Source: Methylobacter sp.
GTDB lineage: Bacteria; Pseudomonadota; Gammaproteobacteria; Methylococcales; Methylomonadaceae
DNA: 64,000 nucleotides
Reading direction: 5' to 3'
NCBI GenBank assembly: GCA_030679035.1
Contig: JAUXTH010000101.1
Span: 1 to 64,000 of the forward strand
The position numbers were made by a program, and so were the translations under genes. Below the pieces are notes generated by a model that worked only from the letters and a program-made list of their open reading frames with translations, had not been told where the DNA came from and did not search any database. Shown here piece by piece: positions 8,520 through 17,276 of the stretch. Position 1 is the stretch's first letter; each line of letters begins with the position of its first letter.

Positions 8520-10200
8520 TCTCACTATCAAAGCCCGCCTGATTCTGGTGTTGGGTCTTATGTCCTTGCTCGCCATCACGCTGGGGGCGCTCGGTTTGAA
8601 CGGGATGAAAAAAACCAATGAAGGATTGAAAACTGTCTATGAAGACAGAACTGTTCCTTTGGCCGATCTTGCTGAAATAAAAGCAAGGTCATTACATGTC
8701 CGCACTGGGATTATTACGAGCATTGCTTTTCCTCAAGAAATGATTGGTCAACATGAGAAGGTTGAACAGGATATTATTAAAGCGACTACATTGTGGAACA
8801 AATACATAACAACGCATCTAACACCTGAAGAAAAAATTCTTGCGGACAAATTTGCTGCTGATAATCAGCATTTTGTTGCAAATGTGAAAACTGTTTTAGA
8901 ATTGCAACGTTCGTCTAAAAAAGAGGAAGCAGACAAATTCTATTTTGAAGATGTTAGATCTTCCTATGCACCCGTTTCAAAAGGCATTGATGAGTTAATT
9001 CAACTTCAACAAGATGTCGCCAAGCAGGAATATGACGCCGCTCAAATTCGCTATGAAGACAGCCGTTTTGTTTCAATAGCGCTTCTAGTGGTGGGCTTGT
9101 TACTGTCAATATTTATCGGCTTTATGCTGATTCGCGGCATTTCGCGATCCCTATTCGCGATGCAACAGTTTACAGAGTCTTTAGCGAAAGGCGACCTTAC
9201 TGCGCACATTGATCTCGACCAAAACGATGAAATCGGTATCTTGGCTCAATCAATGACAGGCATGCGCGACCAGCTCAGCGGTGTTGTGCAGCAAGTTCGC
9301 ACCAATTCCGATGCCTTGGGTAGTGCCTCGCAGCAAATCAGCGCAACGGCCCAATCCATCAGTCAAAGCGCGACCGAGCAGGCCTCTGGCGTTGAGCAAA
9401 CCACAGCTTCTATCGAAGAGTTGAGCGCATCGGTTAAACAAAACGCCGATAACGCTAAACTAACCAATGGCATGGCGACGGCCGCAGCGGAAGAAGCCGC
9501 CAATGGCGGACAGGCAGTGAAGCGCACGGTGGAGGCGATGAAGGAAATTGCTGAAAAAATCAGCCTGATTGAAGATATAGCTTATAAAACCAATTTGTTA
9601 TCGCTTAATGCCGCCATTGAAGCGGCCTTGGCCGGTGAGCACGGCAAAGGCTTTACCGTAGTCGCCGCCGAAGTAAGAAAGCTGGCGGAAAACAGCCGGA
9701 TAACTGCGCAAGAGATCAATAAGTTGGCTAAAAACAGCGTCAAGATTGCCGAAGATGCGGGCAATCTGCTAGAGCAAATGGTGCCCAATATCCAGAAAAC
9801 GGCAGATTTGGTGGAAGAAATTACCGCGTCTTCAGAAGAGCAAGCGCAAGGCATAGGCCATATCAGTGATGCGGTCGGGCAACTGGATAAAGCGGCGCAA
9901 CAAAATGCCTCGGGTTCGGAACAGCTTGCCGCCACAGCGGAAGAACTGAGCGGTCAAGCCATGCAACTGCAACAGGTTATGTCATTCTTTAAAGTGGATG
10001 CAAACTTAAATCACGCAGCTAAAGGTCAACCTGTTACCCAAGTTAGCAAGCAGACAGGTGTAAACAGAAATACCAACAAAAAAGCAGCTCCTCATATTAC
10101 TTCGGTTGAGTCTTCCCCGGTAACTTTTAAACCGGTGCCGATCAGCAAGGCGGGGGGCGTCAAACCTGAATTTAATGAGCATGATTTTGAACGATTTTGA
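8509..10200 (+). CDS. Methyl-accepting chemotaxis protein (receptor 1)
   Basis: A 563-residue transmembrane chemoreceptor. Membrane helix about 10-32, a periplasmic four-helix-bundle sensor of about 150 residues, second membrane helix about 187-209, HAMP domain, then the cytoplasmic signalling helix-hairpin. At the hairpin tip the motif reads AAIEAALAGEHGKGF: Leu374 stands where nearly all receptors, including receptor 2, have Arg. A tail of about 60 residues beyond the signalling domain ends DFERF, similar to the xWxxF CheR tether but with Phe for Trp. The signalling and HAMP parts are very close to those of receptor 2, while the sensor domains differ. GGGAGC at 8499-8504 is the ribosome site. 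Confidence 0.95.
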   Translation: MLNNLTIKARLILVLGLMSLLAITLGALGLNGMKKTNEGLKTVYEDRTVPLADLAEIKARSLHVRTGIITSIAFPQEMIGQHEKVEQDIIKATTLWNKYITTHLTPEEKILADKFAADNQHFVANVKTVLELQRSSKKEEADKFYFEDVRSSYAPVSKGIDELIQLQQDVAKQEYDAAQIRYEDSRFVSIALLVVGLLLSIFIGFMLIRGISRSLFAMQQFTESLAKGDLTAHIDLDQNDEIGILAQSMTGMRDQLSGVVQQVRTNSDALGSASQQISATAQSISQSATEQASGVEQTTASIEELSASVKQNADNAKLTNGMATAAAEEAANGGQAVKRTVEAMKEIAEKISLIEDIAYKTNLLSLNAAIEAALAGEHGKGFTVVAAEVRKLAENSRITAQEINKLAKNSVKIAEDAGNLLEQMVPNIQKTADLVEEITASSEEQAQGIGHISDAVGQLDKAAQQNASGSEQLAATAEELSGQAMQLQQVMSFFKVDANLNHAAKGQPVTQVSKQTGVNRNTNKKAAPHITSVESSPVTFKPVPISKAGGVKPEFNEHDFERF

Positions 10201-10215
10201 CAGGTAGAATGAACC

Positions 10216-10755
10216 ATGAACCAATTAATACAAAAAAAAGACAACAAAACCGAGTTAATGGCTCAGGATCAGCTACGCCAGTATCTGACTTTTCAGGCAG
10301 GTAAAGAAAATCTGGCTATCAGTATTTTAGATGTCAAAGAAATCATCGAAATCAACACGATTACCGACGTACCGATGACACCCGAGTATATCCGCGGCGT
10401 TATTAATCTGCGTGGCAACGTCGTGCCGGTAATCGATTTGTCGGCACGCCTGGGACGGCGAAGTAGCGAAATAACCAAGCGCAGCTGTATTGTATTGGTG
10501 CAGGTTGAATACAACGATGATGCCCAGTTACTGGGCATGTTGGTTGATGCCGTCGATGAAATTCTGGAAATTCCTGAAGCGAACATCATGCCGCCACCTG
10601 ACTTTGGCGCAGATATTCGGACTGATTTTATTCAGGCGATGGGGCGAGTGGGTGACGAGTTTATTATTTTGCTGAATATCAATCGGGTACTTTCGATAAA
10701 AGAATTATCTCAGCTCAAACAAGTTGCTGAGTATGAAGGAGCCCTCCCTACCTAA
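10216..10755 (+). CDS. cheW: CheW adaptor protein
   Basis: CheW couples receptors to CheA. The 179-residue product is a single CheW domain with the usual blocks YLTFQAGKENLAISILDVKE, TPEYIRGVINLRGNVVPVID and LLGMLVDAVDEILEI. It starts at an ATG 15 bases after receptor 1 and lies between the two duplicated receptors. It is the only stand-alone CheW in the window. Confidence 0.95.
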   Translation: MNQLIQKKDNKTELMAQDQLRQYLTFQAGKENLAISILDVKEIIEINTITDVPMTPEYIRGVINLRGNVVPVIDLSARLGRRSSEITKRSCIVLVQVEYNDDAQLLGMLVDAVDEILEIPEANIMPPPDFGADIRTDFIQAMGRVGDEFIILLNINRVLSIKELSQLKQVAEYEGALPT

Positions 10756-10773
10756 TAATAGGCACAAGTCTTT

Positions 10774-10827
10774 ATGAATATTAACCACTTAATGATAAAA
10801 ATATCAACGGGAGTTTCACCATGCTGA
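10774..10827 (+). promoter_or_regulatory. Short overlapping leader ORF before the second receptor
   Basis: A 17-codon frame starting MNINHL whose stop codon lies just inside the receptor gene that begins at 10821. It parallels the leader at 8457-8519, and the surrounding non-coding bases are also similar, showing that the receptor duplication carried its 5' region. Confidence 0.3.
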
Positions 10828-12323
10828 ACAACCTTACTATCAAAGCCCGCCTGATTCTGGTTATGGGTCTTATGTCCTTGCTCGCCGTCACCTTGGGGGG
10901 GCTCGGCTTGAACGGGATGAAAAAAGCCAATGAAGGCTTGCGCACCGTTTATCTCGATCGCACCATTCCGATGGGGCAATTGGCCGAAATCAAGGCAAAA
11001 TTGCTGGGTAATCGCCTCGCAATTACTAATTCTTTGGTGTTCAAGGAAGAAGCTCAGAAAAACGTCGAACTTGTCAGCCAAAATATTGTCGATATTAACA
11101 GGATATGGGATGAGTACATGGCAACCTTCCTGACCGTGGACGAAAAGAAACTGGCCGACAAGTTTGCAATGGATCGTAAGCGATTTGTTGTTGAAGGGTT
11201 AAACCCCACCCTGGAATATCTGGTTGCGGGAAATACAGAAGCAGTAGAAAAAACTATCAGAGAAGCTGTGCGCCCACTATTTATACCCGTCGGAGAAGGC
11301 ATAGATGCGTTGGCGCAATTACAGCTGGATGTTGCGAAACAGGAATATGACGCCGCTCAAGTTCGTTATGAAGACAGTCGCTTTATTTCGATAGTTCTTC
11401 TGGCGGTGGGATTGTTACTGGCAATGTTTATTGGTTTTATGCTGATTCGCGGTATTTCGCGCTCCTTATTTGCCATGCAACAGTTTGCAGGTTCCTTAGC
11501 GAAAGGTGACCTTACTGCTCGCATTGACCTTAACCAAAACGACGAAATCGGCATCTTGGCTCAATCAATGGCAGGCATGCGCGATCAGCTGAATGGTGTC
11601 GTACAGCAAGTTCGCACCAATTCCGATGCCTTAGGCAGCGCCTCGCAGGAAATCAGCGCAACGGCCCAATCCATCAGTCAAAGTGCGACTGAACAGGCCT
11701 CAGGTGTTGAACAAACCACAGCGTCCATCGAAGAATTGAGCGCATCGGTTAAACAAAATGCCGATAATGCCAAAGTCACCAACAGCATGGCGACAACGGC
11801 TGCGGAAGAAGCCGCCAATGGCGGGCAGGCGGTGAAGCGTACCGTAGAGGCGATGAAGGAAATTGCCGATAAAATCGGTTTGATTGAAGACATTGCTTAC
11901 AAAACCAATTTATTGTCACTTAATGCTGCGATTGAAGCGGCTCGAGCCGGTGAACACGGCAAAGGCTTTACCGTCGTCGCCGCCGAAGTAAGAAAGCTGG
12001 CTGAAAACAGCCGGGTAACTGCGCAAGAGATCAATAGTTTGGCTAAGAACAGTGTTAAAACGGCCGAAGAGGCGGGTATCCTGCTGGAAAAAATGGTGCC
12101 TAATATTCAAAAAACGGCGGATTTGGTCGAAGAAATTACCGCGTCTTCCGAAGAGCAGGCGCAAGGCATCGGTCAGATTAGCGATGCGGTTGGTCAACTG
12201 GATAAGGCGGCACAGCAAAATGCATCGGGTTCGGAACAGCTTGCGGCCACCGCAGAAGAGCTGAGCGGCCAAGCCATGCAGTTGCAGCAGGTTATGTCAT
12301 TCTTTACCGTGGATAATCGTTAA
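10821..12323 (+). CDS. Methyl-accepting chemotaxis protein (receptor 2)
   Basis: A 500-residue receptor with the same plan as receptor 1: membrane helix about 10-32, four-helix-bundle periplasmic sensor, second membrane helix about 188-210, HAMP and signalling hairpin. The tip keeps the canonical Arg (AAIEAARAGEHGKGF). It stops shortly after the signalling domain (MSFFTVDNR) and has no C-terminal tether, so it would rely on neighbouring receptors for CheR and CheB access. The cytoplasmic halves of receptors 1 and 2 are nearly the same while the sensor domains have diverged, pointing to tandem duplication followed by ligand-specificity change. A GTTACGG...CCGTAAC-like hairpin after the gene (about 12344-12370) may end transcription. 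Confidence 0.95.
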   Translation: MLNNLTIKARLILVMGLMSLLAVTLGGLGLNGMKKANEGLRTVYLDRTIPMGQLAEIKAKLLGNRLAITNSLVFKEEAQKNVELVSQNIVDINRIWDEYMATFLTVDEKKLADKFAMDRKRFVVEGLNPTLEYLVAGNTEAVEKTIREAVRPLFIPVGEGIDALAQLQLDVAKQEYDAAQVRYEDSRFISIVLLAVGLLLAMFIGFMLIRGISRSLFAMQQFAGSLAKGDLTARIDLNQNDEIGILAQSMAGMRDQLNGVVQQVRTNSDALGSASQEISATAQSISQSATEQASGVEQTTASIEELSASVKQNADNAKVTNSMATTAAEEAANGGQAVKRTVEAMKEIADKIGLIEDIAYKTNLLSLNAAIEAARAGEHGKGFTVVAAEVRKLAENSRVTAQEINSLAKNSVKTAEEAGILLEKMVPNIQKTADLVEEITASSEEQAQGIGQISDAVGQLDKAAQQNASGSEQLAATAEELSGQAMQLQQVMSFFTVDNR

Positions 12324-12454
12324 TTTGGTCGCAGTTTTGAGGTTGGGTTACGGTTTTTTGTAACCCAACATGAGCGCTTCGATAGGTTGGATTGCAAACT
12401 TAGACCTGCTAAAAATTTTTAAATTATTTGTTCCATTCCCAAGAAATACATCCC

Positions 12455-15277
12455 ATGAAAATTAACATGCCGATCACCAATGTTGAACATGCTCTTACAG
12501 AGACTGATTCCATTGTTACCAAGACCGACCTCAAGGGGATGATTACCTATGCTAATGAGGATTTTATCCAAATTTGCGGATTTACCAGGGAAGAGCTGGT
12601 CGGTGCATCGCACAACATAATACGCCATCCGGACATGCCGGTAGAAGCTTTCGAGGATTTGTGGAAGTCGATTAAAGCGGGACGGCCATGGACCGGCATG
12701 GTCAAGAATCGTTGCAAAAACGGCGATTTTTACTGGGTTCAAGCCAATATCACACCCTATTATGAAAACGATAAATTGGTCGGCTATATGTCGGTACGCA
12801 GCAAACCCAGCCAAAAGCAAGTTGCAGAGACTGCTGATGCTTACCGGAAGTTTCGCGAAGGCAAGGCGGGCAATTTAAAGATCCAGGACGGGAAAATCAT
12901 CAAAAAAACACTGTTGGGGAGATTTCCGTCATTAGAAAACATCAGCATCAAAGCCCGCTTGTTGATGGTCATCGCTATCATGTCAATTCTGCTGCTGGTT
13001 ATCGGCGGTATGGGGCTTTTCGGCATGAGCAAGGCCAGCGAGGGCTTGCGCACTGTTCATAATGACCGCATGCTGCCCTCGAACCAGATTTTCCAGGTTC
13101 AGAAGCTGCTGCTGACTAACCGGTTGCGTATTACCGCCAGTCTGTTCAACCCTACTCCGGAGTTGATTCAGAAAAACCTTGCCGAAGTAGAACAAAACAT
13201 CGCAACCATCAGCCGAATCTGGGACGCGTACATCGAAAACTCGCTCAGTCCGGATGAAAAAACGCTGGCGGACAAGGTCGCAGACGATAGACATCGTTTT
13301 GTAATGGAAGGTTTGCAACCGGCCATTTCGGCATTGCGCAGTAGTGATACCGCGCTTGCCGGCAAGATTATTGAGGACAGGGTCACTCCTCTTTACGAGC
13401 CGGTCAGTGAGGGGATTCAGAAGTTATTGCAGTTGCAGATCGGCATCGCCAGACAGGAATTTGAGGCAGGCCAATCGCGTTACTACAGCACTCGCGAGAT
13501 TACCAGCGTGTTGATCGCCTCGGGCATTTTTCTGGCTCTCTGGCTGAGCTTTTCTTTGCTGCGCTCCATCGTGCGTCCGCTTAATGCCACCATTGGCCAT
13601 TTTGGTCAAATCTCCCAAGGTAAATACAACGGCGCCATCGAAATCAAATCCATGGATGAAATCGGCAAAGTAATGGCGGCTCTCAAGGCTATGCAGATCA
13701 AGCTGGGCTTTGATGTCGAGGAGGCTAAACGCGTTGCCGATGAGCACCTGCGCGTTAAAATTGCGCTGGACAATGTCAGTACCGGGGTGATGATTGCAGA
13801 TAACGAGCGCAACATTATTTACGTCAATAAATCGGTGGTCAGCATGTTTGGCAAAGCTGAAGCCGGCATTCGCAAGCTGTGGCCGGACTTCGCCGTTGAC
13901 AGTCTGGTGGGCAGTAATATTGACGGCTTTCACAAGATTCCCTCATATCAGGCGCAGTTACTTGCCAACTCAACCAGCCCCAGCACGGCTAATTTTGAGT
14001 TGGGCGAACGCTCTATGGTGGTGACCGCCAGTCCGGTCATCAACCCACAAGGCAAGCGCATGGGTTCGGTGGGGGAATGGCAGGATCGCACCGCCGAGGT
14101 CATGGTGGAAAAAGAAGTGGCCGTTATTTTGGTTGCAGCGGTTATGGGGGATTTTACCCAGCGCATTGTCATGCAGGGCAAGACAGGCTTTTACCGTGAG
14201 CTGAGTGAATCGATCAATCAGCTGATGCAAACCAGTGAAAGCGGTCTCAATGAAACGGTACGGGTATTCAATGCCTTGTCCCACGGCGATCTGACCGAAA
14301 AAATTATTAATCATTATTCAGGTACCTTCGGACAGCTTAAGGAGGATGCCAATTCCACGGTGGATGACCTCACGAATACTATCGGTCAAATCAAGGATGT
14401 CGCTGAATCAATCCACACTGCGGCTAAAGAAATCGCCCACGGCAACACGTCGTTGTCGCACCGTACCGAAGTGCAGGCAGCCAGTTTGCAACAAACCACC
14501 GCCAGCATGCAAAAGCTGACCTTAACGGTGCATCAGAATAGCGATAACGCCAAACATGCCAGTGAGCTTGCCGTTAGCGCCTCGAACACCGCAGGCAAGG
14601 GCGTCACAGTGATTGACCAAGTTGTGAAAATGATGGAAGCGATCAATGAATCCTCGCGCAAGGTAGTCGAGATTATTACTGTGATAGACAGCATTGCCTT
14701 TCAGACCAATATATTGGCACTCAATGCCGCAGTAGAAGCGGCTCGTGCCGGAGAACAGGGTCGAGGCTTTGCCGTGGTGGCCGGAGAAGTGCGCAGTCTC
14801 GCGCAACGCGCGGCTTCTGCCGCCGGGGAAATCAAGAATCTGATTGGTGAATCGGTTGATAAGGTTGAAGACGGCAGCAAACTGGTCGCCCAAGCCGGAA
14901 GAACCATGGAAGACATCGTTAATTCTATCCGCGGCGTCACTGCGATCATGTCCGAGATCAGCGCGGCATCCGTGGAGCAGACTGCCGGTATTGAACAAGT
15001 GAATCTGGCCATTTGCCAGATGGACGACGTAACCCAGCAAAATGCCGCCTTGGTAGAACAGGCTACAGCGGCAGCTGATTCGCTTGAAGAACAGACGCAG
15101 CACCTGACTGTTACGGTAGCACATTTTAAAATGGATAGTGATACCAGTCGTAATGTGGACAGTTCGTTTGTTACAGAGTCGGTTGCGAAGGAAGCCGAAA
15201 TTGGTCATGGTCCCGTGGGGCATATGGTCAAACTGGATCCGCAGTCCGATGCCAGTGGCGGATGGGAAGAATTTTAA
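12455..15277 (+). CDS. PAS-domain chemoreceptor with GWEEF tether (receptor 3)
   Basis: A 940-residue receptor. An N-terminal Aer-like PAS domain (about residues 15-115, IVTKTDLKGMITYANEDFI and RHPDMPVEAF) is followed by membrane helix about 168-190, a four-helix-bundle sensor, membrane helix about 348-370, HAMP, a second PAS-like domain (about 435-545), further HAMP-like helices and the signalling domain (about 650-880, with LNAAVEAARAGEQGRGF). The protein ends GWEEF, a canonical CheR-binding pentapeptide. The PAS domain suggests sensing of redox state or oxygen through a cofactor, but no cofactor residue can be assigned here. I chose the ATG at 12455 over a TTG at 12428. Confidence 0.94.
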   Translation: MKINMPITNVEHALTETDSIVTKTDLKGMITYANEDFIQICGFTREELVGASHNIIRHPDMPVEAFEDLWKSIKAGRPWTGMVKNRCKNGDFYWVQANITPYYENDKLVGYMSVRSKPSQKQVAETADAYRKFREGKAGNLKIQDGKIIKKTLLGRFPSLENISIKARLLMVIAIMSILLLVIGGMGLFGMSKASEGLRTVHNDRMLPSNQIFQVQKLLLTNRLRITASLFNPTPELIQKNLAEVEQNIATISRIWDAYIENSLSPDEKTLADKVADDRHRFVMEGLQPAISALRSSDTALAGKIIEDRVTPLYEPVSEGIQKLLQLQIGIARQEFEAGQSRYYSTREITSVLIASGIFLALWLSFSLLRSIVRPLNATIGHFGQISQGKYNGAIEIKSMDEIGKVMAALKAMQIKLGFDVEEAKRVADEHLRVKIALDNVSTGVMIADNERNIIYVNKSVVSMFGKAEAGIRKLWPDFAVDSLVGSNIDGFHKIPSYQAQLLANSTSPSTANFELGERSMVVTASPVINPQGKRMGSVGEWQDRTAEVMVEKEVAVILVAAVMGDFTQRIVMQGKTGFYRELSESINQLMQTSESGLNETVRVFNALSHGDLTEKIINHYSGTFGQLKEDANSTVDDLTNTIGQIKDVAESIHTAAKEIAHGNTSLSHRTEVQAASLQQTTASMQKLTLTVHQNSDNAKHASELAVSASNTAGKGVTVIDQVVKMMEAINESSRKVVEIITVIDSIAFQTNILALNAAVEAARAGEQGRGFAVVAGEVRSLAQRAASAAGEIKNLIGESVDKVEDGSKLVAQAGRTMEDIVNSIRGVTAIMSEISAASVEQTAGIEQVNLAICQMDDVTQQNAALVEQATAAADSLEEQTQHLTVTVAHFKMDSDTSRNVDSSFVTESVAKEAEIGHGPVGHMVKLDPQSDASGGWEEF

Positions 15278-15404
15278 TCTTGGGAATGTTTTTGATAATT
15301 AATTAAGTGCAATCGACAATCAGCGATGCTTTTCGAGTGTTTTAAAAAAGCCTGACCTGCTCAATGTGTTGCATCAGGTTTCTTGAATGAGTGATCAGCA
15401 GAGT

Positions 15405-15728
15405 TCATTTGGCACATAGCGATTCGGCCCGGTTGCTGACCGGGGTTATGCTTCCGTCGGCGTTAACATGCCAGCGGAATCGAAGCTGCATGCTTTTATT
15501 CATCAAAAAGGCTCTTTCCACATCGAATTGGTCTTCTTCCTTGAAAACCTGCCAGCCTAAATCCCGCTGGGATCTGATCTTGATTTTGTCTTTTAAAGCG
15601 GCTTCAATGGTTAAACCGTCAAGACAGGGTGAGTTTTTTACCAGCTCTTCGACGGTGGTCTCATCTATTTGCGCATAAGCGGTATTGATAGCGATCAGTA
15701 AGCTCAAAACAATAAAAAGCAATTTCAT
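15405..15728 (-). CDS. Small exported protein of unknown function
   Basis: About 107 residues from the ATG at 15728, which starts a clear signal peptide (MKLLFIVLSLLIAINTAYA, cleavage probably after AYA near residue 19). The longer open frame to 15767 adds charged residues ahead of the signal and is less likely. The mature part of about 88 residues contains two Cys (PCLDGL and ESLC) that could form a disulfide, and is otherwise unremarkable. I do not recognise the family. It lies 60 bases downstream of nothing on its own strand except amtB further 3', so no operon assignment is secure. Confidence 0.7.
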   Translation of the reverse strand: MKLLFIVLSLLIAINTAYAQIDETTVEELVKNSPCLDGLTIEAALKDKIKIRSQRDLGWQVFKEEDQFDVERAFLMNKSMQLRFRWHVNADGSITPVSNRAESLCAK

Positions 15729-15787
15729 GGATTTTTTTCCGTGGGTCAAAAATTTCATATCATTCAAATCGTAAGATCATCAATCAA

Positions 15788-17071
15788 TTAAAAATTGTAG
15801 CCCTGCTGGTCATGCTGATTAATGTCCAGCCCGTTCGTTTCCGCTTCCTGATTCACGCGTATTCCGATGAATTTTTCAATCAGTTTAAATAATAAATAAC
15901 TGACCAATCCGCTCCAGATGACGATTACGGCTATGCCGAACAACTGGATTAAAAGCTGGTTAAGAATGCCTTGTTCGCTGACAATGCCTATGCCGCCGAA
16001 GCTGACATCGGCAAAGATGCCCGTTAACGCTGCGCCTAAAATTCCGCTTACGCCATGCACCGGGAATACATCCAGCGCATCGTCGATCACTAGGCGTTGC
16101 TTGATCAAGTGAATCGAATAAAAACAGGCGACACCGGCAACAATACCGATGATCAATGCGCCAAAAGGCGAAACGAAACCAGCGCCGGATGCAATCATGC
16201 CCAGCCCTGCCACCATGCCGGTCATTGCGCCGAGAACGCTGGGTTTGCCGAACTTAAGCCAGTCCATGACGATCCAGGTGATGGAGGCGGACGATGCGCA
16301 GAGATGCGTTGACAGCATCGCCATGCCGGCTGAGCCGTTAGCCATCAGAGCACTGCCGGCACTGAAACCATGCCAGCCCACCCAAAGGATTCCTGCGCCC
16401 ATGGCTGTCATGGTCAGGTTATGAGGCATTAACGGGGATCGAGGAAAGCCTTTCCGGGGGCCTATTATGATTGCGCCGACCAGTGCTGCAATACCGGCGC
16501 TGCCATGCACGACGATGCCGCCGGCGAAATCCATAACGCCCAATTCCGCCAACCAACCGTTTCCCCAGATCCAGTGGCAAATGGGAACATAAACCAGCAG
16601 TTCCCACAGAGCACAAAACAGCAGCAGGGGGAAAAATTTCACTCTTTCGACCAATGCACCGACAATCAATGCCGGGGCGAAAATAGCAAAGGTCATGTGA
16701 TACATCGCAAATACCGATTCCGGCAGGTTGCCCACCAGTTTGTCGGCATCCATGTTAATGAGGAACAATTGCGAAACGCCGCCGATAATCGATTGCCAGG
16801 GGCCGCCATTGGTCAAGGCCAGACTATAACCGGCTACAGCCCAAACCAATGAAATTAATGAAGTGATCGAAAAGCAGGCCATGATCACCGAAAGCACGTT
16901 TTTGCTGCGCACCAGGCCGCCGTAAAACAGGGCCAATCCGGGTAAAGTCATGAACAAGACCAAACCCGCCGAAGTCAATATCCAGGCCGTATCAGCCGAG
17001 TTCAATTCGTCATCGGCAAAAACCAGGGCGGGGGTTCCAAGGAGTGTCAGTAGCATCAGTATTTTTCGCAT
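15788..17071 (-). CDS. amtB: AmtB/Mep/Rh ammonium transporter
   Basis: A 427-residue multi-pass inner-membrane channel for ammonium. It has an N-terminal signal-like helix ending near FADDELN, then the Amt core: LPGLALFYGGLVRSKNVLSV, the first pore His in MPHNLTM and the second pore His in FPVHGVSGILGAAL. The usual GWFGFNAG appears as GWHGFSAG. No glnK is adjacent, although one usually is in proteobacteria. I looked upstream (17072-17276) for a sigma-54 promoter and found no convincing one. It provides nitrogen uptake. Confidence 0.95.
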   Translation of the reverse strand: MRKILMLLTLLGTPALVFADDELNSADTAWILTSAGLVLFMTLPGLALFYGGLVRSKNVLSVIMACFSITSLISLVWAVAGYSLALTNGGPWQSIIGGVSQLFLINMDADKLVGNLPESVFAMYHMTFAIFAPALIVGALVERVKFFPLLLFCALWELLVYVPICHWIWGNGWLAELGVMDFAGGIVVHGSAGIAALVGAIIIGPRKGFPRSPLMPHNLTMTAMGAGILWVGWHGFSAGSALMANGSAGMAMLSTHLCASSASITWIVMDWLKFGKPSVLGAMTGMVAGLGMIASGAGFVSPFGALIIGIVAGVACFYSIHLIKQRLVIDDALDVFPVHGVSGILGAALTGIFADVSFGGIGIVSEQGILNQLLIQLFGIAVIVIWSGLVSYLLFKLIEKFIGIRVNQEAETNGLDINQHDQQGYNF

Positions 17072-17276
17072 AATCTTCCCAGCATGTAATTATAATTATT
17101 GGTGTAAACATCGATTTGTCGGAATACGGATTTTAAGATAACGATGCGACTTAACGCTAAAAGCAAAATATAGTATCGAATCTCTATTAATAAATAATAA
17201 CTCGATTGTAACCGGATTGCTATGACAGGATACGTTCTATTTTTTGCTAAAGGCTGCCGTGGTTTGAAGTCGAGTT

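Noticed and set aside
14522-15223. Minus-strand frame opposite the PAS receptor
   Set aside because: It mirrors the conserved signalling domain and lacks a ribosome site.
17072-17276. Sigma-54 promoter for amtB
   Set aside because: No good -24/-12 GG...GC pair was found on the minus strand.
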